DNA of 64,000 bases from an uncultured Lachnospiraceae bacterium (GCA_910588865.1 CAJUSJ010000004.1:38661-102660), one strand, 5' to 3'; numbered from the stretch's first letter, positions 14,640 through 23,974 are shown. A program made the numbers and translations. The notes: generated by a model not told the origin, from the letters alone.

Positions 14640-16580
14640 ATGGCAAGAATCTGGATGCCCGCTGGTATTGGCGGAGATACTATAGATCTGAAGAAGGTCA
14701 CAGCTGACGCCAATGCCCTTCCAGAAGATATCCTGGAACATAAGACAGCCTATGCCGACGGAGAGAGGATAACAGGAACCCTCGCAAGAAGGGAAAGCGG
14801 TGTTTCCAACACAGGATTAGACTGGCGCGTCCCCACTCTCAGCCCCGGCCAATCAATCCCCATTGGAAGCGGAAACAATCTGTATGTGGGAATCCAAAAA
14901 GGGGCCTACCTTGACAGCGACCCAGAGCTCTCCTTCCCGGCGGTCACGATCCCTTATGAGCAGAGAGTCGTGACACCCACCAAATCATCCCAGGTCATAA
15001 CCCCCGGCAGAACAAAGGTTTTAAAACAAGTAACGGTTAATCCAATCCCCAATAATTATATTACCACAGACGACGCCAATGCCCAGCCCGGCCACATGAT
15101 GAGCGGAGAGACCGCTTATGTAAACGGGTCTAAAATTACCGGAACCCTGGCCAGAAGAAGCTCAGGCCAGACCGCCGCCGGGTCAACCTTCTGGGAATCC
15201 AATCAAAACCTGTATCTGGCATTTCCCCAGGGAATCTATATTGACAATGACTCTGACTTAAAGAACCCCTGCGTAAAGATCCCCTACCAGGACAAGGCGG
15301 TGACACCTACCAAATCATCTCAGACCATAACCCCGGATTCCGGAAAAGTCTTAAGAAATGTGACGGTAAACCCCATCCCGTCAAATTACATCACAACCTC
15401 AGACGCCACCTCCTCTGCCGGAGACATATTATCCGGAAAATCCGCTTATGTAAATGGGGTGAAAGTCACAGGGAGTATGGCGAATCAGGGAGCCAAGACA
15501 TCATCGCTAAACTGCGGTGGTTCTTATACTATCCCGGCAGGGTATCACAATGGAACCGGGAAGGTGACGGCAAATTCCCTGGCCAGCCAGACCGGGGTAC
15601 AGTCCGGAAAGACCGCCGCCGGAGCGGGACAGGTTCTTACCGGTTATGAGGCCTGGGTAAACGGCGGCAGGGTTACGGGAACCATGGCCAATCAAGGTGC
15701 CAAAAGCACTTCGCTGAACTGCGGAGGAAGCTATACCATTCCCGCGGGATATCATAATGGTTCTGGGAAGATAACGGCTAACAGTTTGTCGTCTCAGACA
15801 AGCGGCACCGCAGGCGCGGGACACATTCTGACAGGAAAAACCGCTTGGGTAAATGGCAGTAAAGTCACCGGAGCTATGGCTGACCGGGGAGACTGTCAGT
15901 TTGCCACCGGGTGGGGCTCCGGAGGTTCTGGTTCTGACGCCTATTACGCCATGAACGGCGCTCCAGAAGGATGGTATCATAAAACCAACAGTACTTTTTC
16001 CTGGTCTCCCGAGTTGAGACTCAAAAAAACCGCTGTACAAAGCGCCCTGGGCGTATCAGCAAGTAAAATCATGAAAGGACAGTCCATCGCTGATATCTCA
16101 GGCACTGCCACCAGTGACGCCAATGCCTCCGGAAGCCACATCTTAAGCGGCAAGACAGCATATGTGAACGGATCTAAAATCACAGGCAATATTGCCAGCA
16201 TGTCCGGAGGCACCTACACTCCTTCCGCCTCTTCCCAGACCATAAGCTGCTCTGGAAAGTATATGACAGGCAACATTACAATCAACGCCATGTCCGGAGT
16301 AAATCCTTTTATTCAGATGCTGCGCTCCAGCAACTTAACCGGAATCAAACCCGCCAATTCAATAACCTGTACGATCAGCGGAATAAGCTGTACCAGAGGA
16401 GTTATTTTCGCCGCCGCTGGGGTTGGGTTCGTCGCGCTAAAAAATTCTTCATCCAGTTTGGGGACTGGCAGCGGTTACGCGAATTTCGCGCGTTTAGACT
16501 CTAACGGCACATTAACCGTAGAGTTCAGCTATGATGTATACAATCAATCTATGGGCGTAGCCATACAATACACTTTTTAA
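14640..16580 (+). CDS. Phage tail fibre with LSGKTAYVNG/TIPAGYHNG repeats, 646 aa
   Basis: Starts after GGAAAGGAGG. It is built of repeated fibre modules: (I/L)LSGKTA(Y/W)VNGSKVTG followed by SYTIPAGYHNG and SLSSQT, at least five rounds, with interspersed VTPTKSSQ.ITP segments near residues 115 and 220. The last 90 residues are different, β-rich and end in an aromatic strand (QYTF), the usual place for a receptor-binding tip. A close paralogue with a different tip lies at 17783. Both are probably surface-recognition proteins. Shared DNA between the two would allow recombination and fibre exchange. Confidence 0.75.
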   Translation: MARIWMPAGIGGDTIDLKKVTADANALPEDILEHKTAYADGERITGTLARRESGVSNTGLDWRVPTLSPGQSIPIGSGNNLYVGIQKGAYLDSDPELSFPAVTIPYEQRVVTPTKSSQVITPGRTKVLKQVTVNPIPNNYITTDDANAQPGHMMSGETAYVNGSKITGTLARRSSGQTAAGSTFWESNQNLYLAFPQGIYIDNDSDLKNPCVKIPYQDKAVTPTKSSQTITPDSGKVLRNVTVNPIPSNYITTSDATSSAGDILSGKSAYVNGVKVTGSMANQGAKTSSLNCGGSYTIPAGYHNGTGKVTANSLASQTGVQSGKTAAGAGQVLTGYEAWVNGGRVTGTMANQGAKSTSLNCGGSYTIPAGYHNGSGKITANSLSSQTSGTAGAGHILTGKTAWVNGSKVTGAMADRGDCQFATGWGSGGSGSDAYYAMNGAPEGWYHKTNSTFSWSPELRLKKTAVQSALGVSASKIMKGQSIADISGTATSDANASGSHILSGKTAYVNGSKITGNIASMSGGTYTPSASSQTISCSGKYMTGNITINAMSGVNPFIQMLRSSNLTGIKPANSITCTISGISCTRGVIFAAAGVGFVALKNSSSSLGTGSGYANFARLDSNGTLTVEFSYDVYNQSMGVAIQYTF

Positions 16581-16598
16581 GAAAGGAAGCAAAAAACA

Positions 16599-16943
16599 AT
16601 GGAAGCAATCATACTTTACGACTTAACCGGAAAAATCTGGCACATTATCTACGGTGCCTCTGAGATCCCCCAGGGAATCCCCTGCGTCAAAGCGGATATC
16701 CCCGAGGGTGCCCAGATCGAACGGATCGATTTAACGGATCCGGAAAATCCCCATCCAGTATTCCGCCATCTTCCGGAAACAGACTACGGAAAAATGAAAA
16801 CTCAGCTCAGGGACCTGGAAAATGAATTATCCAATGTACAGGCCCAATTAACCGCGCATTCCAAGAAAAATCAGGTTCTTGAAGAGGAACTGTTAAACAC
16901 TCAGCTTGCGCTGACAGAACTCTACGAAGGGATGGAGGTGTAA
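16599..16943 (+). CDS. Phage tail-associated protein with C-terminal coiled coil, 114 aa
   Basis: The first about 60 residues form a compact β domain (LYDLTGKIWHI... GIPCVKADIPEGAQI). The last about 45 are a heptad-type coiled coil (LENELSNVQAQL...). This arrangement is frequent just after fibre genes in Clostridia phages, where such proteins probably assist fibre trimerisation or attachment. It has a GAAAGGAAG ribosome binding site and is followed after five bases by a very small XkdX-like gene. Confidence 0.65.
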   Translation: MEAIILYDLTGKIWHIIYGASEIPQGIPCVKADIPEGAQIERIDLTDPENPHPVFRHLPETDYGKMKTQLRDLENELSNVQAQLTAHSKKNQVLEEELLNTQLALTELYEGMEV

Positions 16944-16948
16944 TATTT

Positions 16949-17065
16949 ATGGCAAAAGTATACGCAAACCTGATCCGGAAGGGTCATAAGACTTTAGAAC
17001 AAGTACCAGTAAAACTGAGGGATGAAGTGAAAAACCTGCTGAACAGCGGAACAGAGAGTTTGTGA
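16949..17065 (+). CDS. XkdX/CD1375-like small phage protein, 38 aa
   Basis: A 38-aa peptide, MAKVYANLIRKGHKTLEQVP then a basic helix. This matches the pattern of the XkdX-like small proteins encoded after tail fibre genes in PBSX-type and Clostridia phages (start (M/A)K.YA.LI.KG.KT.). GATGGAGGTG lies upstream. The function of the family is unknown. Confidence 0.65.
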   Translation: MAKVYANLIRKGHKTLEQVPVKLRDEVKNLLNSGTESL

Positions 17066-17100
17066 CCGAACTTTATATGAAGAGAAAGGATAATTGAAAA

Positions 17101-17778
17101 GTGGCCTATAATTTAGAAGAATTTACAGAGAGGTACGTGGACACACCTCTCACCAATTTTCCCGTAAAGGAAGATATCTTTGACAGAATGTCAGACATCA
17201 CAACCGTATTACTGCCTCTGGTCAATGACTATAACCAGTATATAAGTGAGAATAATCTTGTGGAAGCCAATCAGCTTCTGGCCAGCAATCCGGACCTTTT
17301 GAATTGCTTTTTTAACGCGGAAAAATACAACCGGCTGAGAGACGCCATTATCGCGATGCAGCGCCATCAGATTGAGAACTGCGACACTTTATTTAACACC
17401 ATTGCCCAGAAAGCGGGAGGGATCAACGATAATCCAGAACCGGAACAGGCCAGCTTAGTCTCCTATTCCGCTGAGAAAGTAGATAATTTAGTCAATAAAT
17501 TTCACACAAGGCTGATTGTCACAATTCCCGCTTCTGGATGGAGCGGTTCGTATCCTTATACAAATGTCGTCCAGATTCCCGGAGTCACAAAAAATATGAA
17601 TTTCCAGGTTATCGGATTACAGCACCAAAATAACCCGTCTTACAGCCAGGTAAAATTGGATAAAAAAAATATGGGTATGCTTATGGGGAACAAAGCAGGT
17701 GTGGGAGATGGCTCCATTACATTTCACGCATATAAAAAACCAACCGCTGATTTTACTATAGTGGTGGAAGGGGGTTAA
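17101..17778 (+). CDS. Phage tail protein with LPASGW-type β-domain, 225 aa
   Basis: Starts at GTG after AGAAAGG. Residues 1-130 are helical (EEFTERYVDTPLTNFP...). Residues about 140-225 form a β-domain, RLIVTIPASGW through FTIVVEGG, homologous in pattern to the domain in the protein at 12111 but without that protein's acidic insertion. It probably connects a fibre to the baseplate. It ends four bases before the start of the second repeat fibre, indicating coupling. Confidence 0.6.
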   Translation: MAYNLEEFTERYVDTPLTNFPVKEDIFDRMSDITTVLLPLVNDYNQYISENNLVEANQLLASNPDLLNCFFNAEKYNRLRDAIIAMQRHQIENCDTLFNTIAQKAGGINDNPEPEQASLVSYSAEKVDNLVNKFHTRLIVTIPASGWSGSYPYTNVVQIPGVTKNMNFQVIGLQHQNNPSYSQVKLDKKNMGMLMGNKAGVGDGSITFHAYKKPTADFTIVVEGG

Positions 17779-17782
17779 GTAA

Positions 17783-19252
17783 ATGGGTGAATTATTTATC
17801 AATGTTAGCGGGGGCGGAGGAATATCTGACGATGTAACCGCAAGGCAAAATGATGTGTTGAAAGGGAAAACCGCTATTACCAGTGACAGTGATGACGAGA
17901 TCGTAGAGGGCACATTGGAACTTACCGGTAACGCCGCTGTTGGGAATGTTGAGGTTGGCAAAACTTTCTATAATACCAACGCTCACAGCAAACAGACTGG
18001 CACGCTGAGAAACGCGACCAACGACACCTCTGTGAAACATGCGTCTAATAATACTACAAAGGTCATCAAAGGGGATGCCGCTTATTTGTCTGTCAATACA
18101 GATGGTGTCGCCAGGGCGGAAATTCGGTTTAATGAGCCGAGAGGAGTTATTGAATCAAATACTTTGGTTGGCGTCCCACAGGGAACTATGGCAGCCGCCG
18201 GGGGCCTGGGGGCGGGTAAACTTTTACAAGGCCAATCAGCTTTTGGAATAAGCGGAACAGCCACATCGGATGCCAATGCGGGCCCAGGGGATCTTTTAAG
18301 TGGAAAGACAGCTTATGTGAAAGGAAATAAGGTCACCGGAACCATGCCGAACCGGGGCGCGGTAAATCAGTCTTTGAACGCTTCGGGGAGCTATACGATT
18401 CCTGCCGGATATCATAATGGGAAAGGGAAAATTACAGCCAGCTCTTTGTCTTCTCAGACCGGCGGCAGCGCCGGAGCCGGTGATATCTTAAGTGGAAAAA
18501 CGGCCTGGGTCAATGGGAGTAAGGTTACAGGTACTATGGTCAATAGAGGCTCAACGAGCAGTACTCTAAACGCTGGCAGTTCATATACGATACCCGCGGG
18601 ATATCATAATGGTCAAGGGAAAGTGACTGCCAGTAGCTTATCCAGCCAAACATCCGCCGACGCATCCGCTTCACATATTTTAAGCGGAAAAACCGCTTGG
18701 GTCAATGGGAGCAAAGTGACGGGAACCATGGCCAACCGCGGCAGCTATACCAGCCCCGTCAGTATCGCCTGGGGAAGCGGCAATTCAGCAAACAATCTTT
18801 ATGTAAGAATCCCACAAGGAGCATACCTTACAAACACAACCGCGGGATCACCTGAAATACAATGTTCTGTAGGTCAAGCAAAAACCGTATCCCCTTCTTC
18901 ATCAGCTCAAACAGTTTATGCTGACAATGGGAAGATATTGCAAAGTGTTACTGTAAAAGCGATATCCAATTACATGAAACCTTTTTGTTCACCAATCAGC
19001 ACTTCAAATCTTAAAATAAGTAAACCTGCGGGGGATTATAGTGTGACAACTAAAATTCCTTGCGCAAATGGGTGTGTCATTAACATGAACGGGGTGTGGA
19101 TCGCGATTTCAAAAGGCGGATCTTCCCATTCTATAAGTGGACAGCCTTTTATAGAGTATGTGGGCATGGATTCCGCGGGAAATGTGACCATAGCAGTCGC
19201 ATATGAAGCAGAAAGTCAAGGTTTTACTTTTTCAGTTGAATATGTTTTTTAA
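17783..19252 (+). CDS. Second phage tail fibre with GKTAWVNG/TIPAGYHNG repeats, 489 aa
   Basis: Paralogue of the fibre at 14640. The N-terminus has a helix-poor attachment segment (NVSGGGGISDDVTA). Three rounds of ILSGKTAWVNGSKVTGTM, SYTIPAGYHNG and SSLSSQT follow (about residues 170-330). A PQGAYL/QTVYADNGKILQSVTV segment and a unique C-terminal tip of about 85 residues ending VEYVF close the protein. DNA similarity to the first fibre is visible in the repeats (for example around 15,730 and 18,590) but not in the tips. The last gene of the tail module; no terminator was seen on this strand. Confidence 0.75.
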   Translation: MGELFINVSGGGGISDDVTARQNDVLKGKTAITSDSDDEIVEGTLELTGNAAVGNVEVGKTFYNTNAHSKQTGTLRNATNDTSVKHASNNTTKVIKGDAAYLSVNTDGVARAEIRFNEPRGVIESNTLVGVPQGTMAAAGGLGAGKLLQGQSAFGISGTATSDANAGPGDLLSGKTAYVKGNKVTGTMPNRGAVNQSLNASGSYTIPAGYHNGKGKITASSLSSQTGGSAGAGDILSGKTAWVNGSKVTGTMVNRGSTSSTLNAGSSYTIPAGYHNGQGKVTASSLSSQTSADASASHILSGKTAWVNGSKVTGTMANRGSYTSPVSIAWGSGNSANNLYVRIPQGAYLTNTTAGSPEIQCSVGQAKTVSPSSSAQTVYADNGKILQSVTVKAISNYMKPFCSPISTSNLKISKPAGDYSVTTKIPCANGCVINMNGVWIAISKGGSSHSISGQPFIEYVGMDSAGNVTIAVAYEAESQGFTFSVEYVF

Positions 19253-19299
19253 AATAGCAGAATAACTTGAACTTCTATTTTTGCCGGTATATTTTTATG

Positions 19300-19336
19300 A
19301 AAAAACTGGACTGCCCGAATTTCGCGGCAGTCCTCC
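19300..19336 (-). terminator. Terminator of the AAA-ATPase/nuclease gene
   Basis: GGACTGCC and GGCAGTCC pair around a 10-nt loop, followed on the - strand by AGTTTTTT. It lies just past the stop at 19339 and marks the border between the phage region and the host genes. Confidence 0.7.
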
Positions 19337-19338
19337 TT

Positions 19339-20922
19339 CTACCCTCTCCACCTCTCAATCACACAGCTGTGCTTCCTCTTACCTGGCGGCGCATCCTTAC
19401 TGTAATTAATGCCCACCAGCAGGATATCCCCGCCATACCCCCGGATAGCCTCTGGGTAGTTCCGGTCTTTAATCTGCCGGATAGCCCCATAAGCCGTCCT
19501 ATTCCATTTCAATTCGATCACCAGAGCAGGCAGAAGCGAATCCTTTTTGGGCAGATAGACAATATCCGCGTACCCCACTCCTGCCGGCATCTCCTCAAAC
19601 AGTATATACTCGTCTCCACAGCTAAAATACGCCCGTTTGATTACACTGCGCAGAGCCTGTTCACTGTTATAATGCAGAGGGGCTTCCTCAGCGTGGATCT
19701 TCTCAATCTGTAACGCCACCGCATCCGCGTTGCCGCAGACCGTGTCTTCCATAAGCTGATCGCTCTCCCTGACCCGCCGGATAGTGTCATCCCGCTTTAC
19801 CTCCCGCACGATCCTGGCAAATTCTATCCGTATCTCTTCATTTGGAATACACGCCTTTCCCGTTGTTTCCTCATATGCCAGATAGCCCAGATGGATCAGG
19901 AGGGTCAGCACATCATCCCGGTTCTTAAAAGTTACCAAATCATTGGCAAAGCCTTTTGGGTTCACCGTAATCTGGCCCCCGCCGATCAGCTCCGCCACTG
20001 TCTTGGACAGCCCGTCAAAGTCCAGGCTGATGTAGCCCATAAGGCTCTCTGCCGCTGAAGTCTGAGTCCAGTAGGAATCAAAGTCCTGATTGTGGAGGGC
20101 TTCCATAACAGATCCAGGATTGTACACCGGCCCCACATCCCGGAAAATGTATCCGTCATACCACTGCTTCATCTTCCCAAAATCACAGCCATGTTCCTGG
20201 CAGAGTTTTTGTATCTCCATCTGGGTAAACCCCACGTATCTTCCGAATTTTCTGGGCTTAACCATGGTGAATTCTTTAAAATCAGAAATAGCGGACTGAG
20301 AACCGTCCTTTTTTATAGGCAAAATTCCCGTCATATAGACAGCGGCAAAGATTCTGTCCGTGGTGCCGCTCCCCTTGTACAAGGTGCGCAGAAACCGGAA
20401 ATACTGGTTCTGGATCTTTGGCATCTCCCTTATGGGAGCATCCCATTCATCGACGATCATGACAAAGGGATTTCCGGTCAACTCTACGGCCCGCATAAGC
20501 GTCTCGTCAAAAGCGTTTCCCCGCCTTATCCCCGGATAGGCCTCCAAAAGCTCCTCGGTCACTCTATCCTCCACAAACGCCACAATATCCCGGTGTCCAG
20601 CCTTGCCTATAATATTGGTCATATCCAGATAGATAACATCATACCGGTTCCGGTATTGCTCATAAGTCCCATTAATCCGGCTGTCCGCGGCGATGGCCAG
20701 ATCGTCAAACAGCGCCGATGAATCGCAGGTCTTATCATAATAAGCGCACAGCATCTTGGCGGCAAAAGATTTTCCAAAACGGCGGGGCCTGCTGACGCAG
20801 GTCAGCCGTCTGGGAGTTCCTATAGTCTCATTGATCAGACCGATGAGGCCGCTTTTATCCACATAAATATCCTTTCGAATGCCGGTAAATCCACTGTTGC
20901 CTGGATTCAGATACATCCCCAT
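19339..20922 (-). CDS. AAA-ATPase with C-terminal PD-(D/E)XK nuclease-like domain
   Basis: A 527-aa protein of the family abundant in gut Firmicutes and Bacteroidetes (AAA-ATPase-like followed by a PD-(D/E)XK nuclease domain). The Walker A region reads SRPRRFGKS near residue 45, Walker B VMIVDEWD near 155, and the C-terminal nuclease-like core GYADIVYLP... VIELKWN near 450-480. The family's function is unknown; roles in mobile-element biology or defence have been suggested because of frequent multicopy occurrence. It sits next to the phage tail module but has its own terminator. Confidence 0.85.
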   Translation of the reverse strand: MGMYLNPGNSGFTGIRKDIYVDKSGLIGLINETIGTPRRLTCVSRPRRFGKSFAAKMLCAYYDKTCDSSALFDDLAIAADSRINGTYEQYRNRYDVIYLDMTNIIGKAGHRDIVAFVEDRVTEELLEAYPGIRRGNAFDETLMRAVELTGNPFVMIVDEWDAPIREMPKIQNQYFRFLRTLYKGSGTTDRIFAAVYMTGILPIKKDGSQSAISDFKEFTMVKPRKFGRYVGFTQMEIQKLCQEHGCDFGKMKQWYDGYIFRDVGPVYNPGSVMEALHNQDFDSYWTQTSAAESLMGYISLDFDGLSKTVAELIGGGQITVNPKGFANDLVTFKNRDDVLTLLIHLGYLAYEETTGKACIPNEEIRIEFARIVREVKRDDTIRRVRESDQLMEDTVCGNADAVALQIEKIHAEEAPLHYNSEQALRSVIKRAYFSCGDEYILFEEMPAGVGYADIVYLPKKDSLLPALVIELKWNRTAYGAIRQIKDRNYPEAIRGYGGDILLVGINYSKDAPPGKRKHSCVIERWRG

Positions 20923-20948
20923 AAACCACTCACCTCTCGCTCTTCCCT

Positions 20949-22271
20949 TTAAACCCCCAGAACCTCAATCTCCCTGTCCCGATTCGCACGTATCTCCTTC
21001 CCCAGCCCATAGACCACATTGCTGATCACATATTCCCCGTCATTGGCATACACCTCTATTAAATTGGGATCCACATAGATGTCCACATGGAACCCTTCCC
21101 TCAAAGGCGGGGTCTCAAAAGCTGTCCCGTATCCCCTTCCCTCCGGGTACACCTTTGTCCTGTCTGTCCGGATCTTCTTCCCCTGGCGGGATATAACATA
21201 GCCGCCTATATCAATCCAGTCGCCGTCTTCCAGATCCAGCTCCACCCGGTAGCCCTCTTCCCCCGCCTGGCGAGGGCTCTCCAGTTTCCTGGTAAAGGCC
21301 CTTTTCACATATGGGTGAGGACGAAAATACACATGTCCTTCTTTCACCTCCACCACCCTGGGAACGCAGAACATTCCGCTCCAACCGCTCTGGCTATCTC
21401 CCACCGGCTCAGGCATCCTGGCCCAGGCTGTGATGATCCGTCTGCCCTCCTGGTCCAAAGTGCTCTGAGGAGCGTAGAGATCCAGCCCATGGTCAAAGAA
21501 ATAATAGGAATCCCCAATCTCCATGGAGCAGGTCTCCTCATGGAAATCCGCCAACGCCCAGACAGACTGGTTGGGGGCATTGACCCCGCCGTCCAGGATC
21601 CCCATAGGCGACATCATGAGAATCCCCTGTCCCCCAACCTGAAAATAATCCGGACATTCCCACATGGTTCCCCAGCTTCTGTCCTTTCCCGCCGAATTGA
21701 CAAATTCCCAGTTCTCCAGATCCCGGCTTCTGTAAATCAGCAGCTTTCCCTGATGATCCGGCGTCCTGCTGCCCAGCACCATATACCACCCGTCTTTTCC
21801 TCTCCACACCTTGGGATCCCTGGTATCCTTTTTATCTCCCACCTCAGGGTCCTCAATGGGAGGAATCACCCGCCTTTTGTCCCGGATATTATCTATGCGG
21901 AATCCGTCCTCTGACGTGACCATCATCTGGGCGGCCGCGGAATGATTGTTGTAACAAAGATTAATATCCTCCGGGTTCTCCTCCAGATAATTCATGCCTG
22001 TGTAATACAGATACAGTTTTCCCTGGTACTCCACAGCGCTTCCCGAATAGCAGCCGCTGCGGTCATCATATTTGCTGGGAAACAGGGCGATCTTCTGGTG
22101 CTCCCAGTGTACCAGATCCTTGCTGACCGCATGCCCCCAGTGCATCCTCCCCCACCTGGGCTCATATGGAAAATGCTGGTAAAACAGGTGGTAAAGTCCT
22201 TTGTAGTAGATAAACCCATTTGGATCATTGATCCAGTTAGATGGCGCTTTCAGATGGATGGTATGTGTCAT
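20949..22271 (-). CDS. Glycoside hydrolase family 32 (sucrose/fructan hydrolase)
   Basis: A 440-aa enzyme that cleaves β-fructosides such as sucrose, sucrose-6-phosphate or fructo-oligosaccharides. The catalytic WINDPNG (nucleophile Asp) is near residue 12, the RDPKVW transition-state motif near 130 and the acid/base Glu in WECPD near 190. The C-terminal β-sandwich follows. I start at the ATG at 22271 behind AAAAGGAG; the frame is open further upstream but lacks signals. No signal peptide, so it acts in the cytoplasm. No sugar transporter is next to it. The promoter lies at 22378-22406, giving a leader of about 100 nt. Confidence 0.85.
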   Translation of the reverse strand: MTHTIHLKAPSNWINDPNGFIYYKGLYHLFYQHFPYEPRWGRMHWGHAVSKDLVHWEHQKIALFPSKYDDRSGCYSGSAVEYQGKLYLYYTGMNYLEENPEDINLCYNNHSAAAQMMVTSEDGFRIDNIRDKRRVIPPIEDPEVGDKKDTRDPKVWRGKDGWYMVLGSRTPDHQGKLLIYRSRDLENWEFVNSAGKDRSWGTMWECPDYFQVGGQGILMMSPMGILDGGVNAPNQSVWALADFHEETCSMEIGDSYYFFDHGLDLYAPQSTLDQEGRRIITAWARMPEPVGDSQSGWSGMFCVPRVVEVKEGHVYFRPHPYVKRAFTRKLESPRQAGEEGYRVELDLEDGDWIDIGGYVISRQGKKIRTDRTKVYPEGRGYGTAFETPPLREGFHVDIYVDPNLIEVYANDGEYVISNVVYGLGKEIRANRDREIEVLGV

Positions 22272-22377
22272 GGCTTCTCCTTTTATCTGGTGTTTAATCA
22301 AATCAATCTCCTTAATTTGGTAAGTATTCCAAAATAAAACTTTCATATAAATTTTCCCAACTATAAGTGACAACCTC

Positions 22378-22406
22378 ATTATACCGAATCCCTCTTCCAT
22401 AATCAA
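22378..22406 (-). promoter_or_regulatory. Predicted promoter of the GH32 gene
   Basis: On the - strand, TTGATT (22401-22406), a 17-nt spacer and TATAAT (22378-22383). No obvious operator palindrome was seen in the leader. Confidence 0.6.
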
Positions 22407-22433
22407 TACACTGCTGTCCTAAATTTCCATTGA

Positions 22434-22458
22434 TCAGTCATGGAGTGAACAGTAACCA
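22434..22458 (-). repeat. Fragment of the GTTACTGTTCA dispersed repeat
   Basis: These 25 nt are the exact reverse complement of 57541-57565. They contain TGAACAGTAAC, the inverse of the GTTACTGTTCA terminus. The rest of the 134-nt element is absent. Confidence 0.8.
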
Positions 22459-22494
22459 TCTCTCAGAATACACATAAAACGTACTTAACAAACC

Positions 22495-22522
22495 TTTACA
22501 ATCTTTTATTATTTTATATAAT
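22495..22522 (+). promoter_or_regulatory. Predicted + strand promoter ahead of a 32-aa ORF
   Basis: TTTACA at 22495-22500, a 16-nt spacer and TATAAT at 22517-22522, about 57 nt upstream of the small ORF's ATG. Confidence 0.5.
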
Positions 22523-22579
22523 AAAAATATACTAACAGACTGTGACAGTGGCATAATGACCTGGAAGGAGGTTGAAAGA

Positions 22580-22678
22580 ATGACGGGTAAAGAAGTGGTT
22601 AATCTCATAAGAAAGCTGAGAGAAAAGGCCTCAATCACCTCTTCCTTCACAGAGAGGCGATCCGGCCTTCTTTTGTAA
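22580..22678 (+). CDS. Small ORF, 32 aa, possibly a HicA-like N-terminal remnant
   Basis: An ATG behind a strong GGAAGGAGG site and a plausible promoter. The first residues, MTGKEVVNLIRK, resemble the start of HicA-type toxins, but the remainder does not and the ORF stops after 32 codons. It converges on the dctM stop at 22688. It could be a short real peptide, a decayed gene or chance. Confidence 0.3.
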   Translation: MTGKEVVNLIRKLREKASITSSFTERRSGLLL

Positions 22679-22687
22679 ATATGCATA

Positions 22688-23971
22688 CTAATATTTCATC
22701 AATGCAGGCAGCCAGTCCGACATGGCCGGAATAAACGTTGTCCCCAGGAGCACCGCGATATTGCAAAGGATAAAAGGCACAGCCCCCTTGGCAATCTTTG
22801 TCACTGACATCCCATTGATCTTATTGCAGGTATTCAGGCACATCCCCACCGGTGGCGTCACCAGGCCGATTGCCAGGCCCACAATAAAGATCGCCCCAAA
22901 CTGCCAGTCGCTGACCCCGATTCCCCGCATAACCGGCAGCAGGATAGGTGCCAGCATCAAGATAGCCGGTGAGACATCAATAAAAGTGCCTAAAAACAGG
23001 ATCAGCAGATCAATGAGAAGCAGCAATACCCATTTTGGCATATCCAGCCCCAGAAAAAAGCCGGATACGATCTGAGGAATCCGCATCATTGTCATCAGCC
23101 ACGTAAAAATCGTGGAAAAGCCGATAATAATAGTGATGGAGGCGGAAGAAACCAGGGTTCTCCGAAGCGCGCTTATGACCTTTCCCACGGTCAGCTTTTT
23201 GTACACAAACATCCCCAGGATCAGGGAATAAAGCACCGCGATCCCCGCTGACTCGCTGGCGGTACAGATTCCAAAAGACACAGAAAGCACGATCACAAGG
23301 GGCATCAAAATCGCCGGAAGGCTGTAAAGCATTGTGTGGGCAAATTCCTTTAGCACAAATGGCGGCTGAACCGGATGATACCCTTTTTTCCTGGAGATCC
23401 AATAACAGACTATCAGCTGCAGCAGTCCTACCGACAGGCCAGGGAGCAGACCGGCCATAAACAGCGCCCCTACGGAAGCCCCGGAGATCATGGAATACAT
23501 GATCATGGGAATACTGGGCGGACCCACCATCCCCATAGTTGAAGAGGCCACCGTAACCCCGGCCGCGAACTCCGGCGGATATCCCCGCTTTTCCATCTCC
23601 GGGATCAGCACAGATCCAAGGGCCGATGTGTCCGCCACCGACGACCCGGATATTCCTCCAAAAATCATGCTGGCCACAATATTCACCTCACCCAGCCCGC
23701 CTTTAATGGGACGCACCATGTACATACAGAAATCCAGCAGCCTTCTCGTAATCCCGCTTTCATTCATCAGCTCGCCCATAAGGATAAACAGGGGCATGGC
23801 AACCAGCACATAGCTGAAGGAGCCGGACCAGATCCTCTGGGGAATCATGGCCAAAAACTGTGGGGAGGCTATTCCCATGTAGGTGACGCAGGAGGCTCCG
23901 ATAGCAAACGCCAAAGGCACGCCTATGAGGGCAAATACAATCAGCGATATCAAAAGATATACCATTACCAT
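22688..23971 (-). CDS. dctM: TRAP transporter large permease subunit (DctM)
   Basis: A 427-aa membrane protein with about 11-12 hydrophobic segments and the TRAP large-subunit pattern (MPLFILMGELM near residue 60, GGISGSSVADTSALG near 105, GMVGPPSIPM near 145, TPPVGMCLN near 365). With DctQ and a binding protein it imports organic acids using a Na+ or H+ gradient. The start has GGGGGAG upstream. Its partner dctQ is reduced to a fragment immediately upstream and no intact dctP of this transporter is present, so this permease probably lacks a complete system. Confidence 0.9.
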   Translation of the reverse strand: MVMVYLLISLIVFALIGVPLAFAIGASCVTYMGIASPQFLAMIPQRIWSGSFSYVLVAMPLFILMGELMNESGITRRLLDFCMYMVRPIKGGLGEVNIVASMIFGGISGSSVADTSALGSVLIPEMEKRGYPPEFAAGVTVASSTMGMVGPPSIPMIMYSMISGASVGALFMAGLLPGLSVGLLQLIVCYWISRKKGYHPVQPPFVLKEFAHTMLYSLPAILMPLVIVLSVSFGICTASESAGIAVLYSLILGMFVYKKLTVGKVISALRRTLVSSASITIIIGFSTIFTWLMTMMRIPQIVSGFFLGLDMPKWVLLLLIDLLILFLGTFIDVSPAILMLAPILLPVMRGIGVSDWQFGAIFIVGLAIGLVTPPVGMCLNTCNKINGMSVTKIAKGAVPFILCNIAVLLGTTFIPAMSDWLPALMKY

Positions 23972-23974
23972 AGC

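Noticed and set aside
14640..19252. Diversity-generating retroelement acting on the fibre genes
   Set aside because: No reverse transcriptase, accessory protein or template repeat is present within the window; the repeats are in-gene modules, not a variable/template pair.
1..19252. Contractile injection system or tailocin rather than phage tail
   Set aside because: No sheath, baseplate spike or AAA unfoldase gene is visible; the giant tape measure and fibres fit a long phage tail, though the left side of the locus is unseen.
19267..19713. A + strand ORF opposite the AAA-ATPase gene
   Set aside because: It overlaps a well-supported gene on the other strand, has no ribosome binding site and no recognisable protein features.
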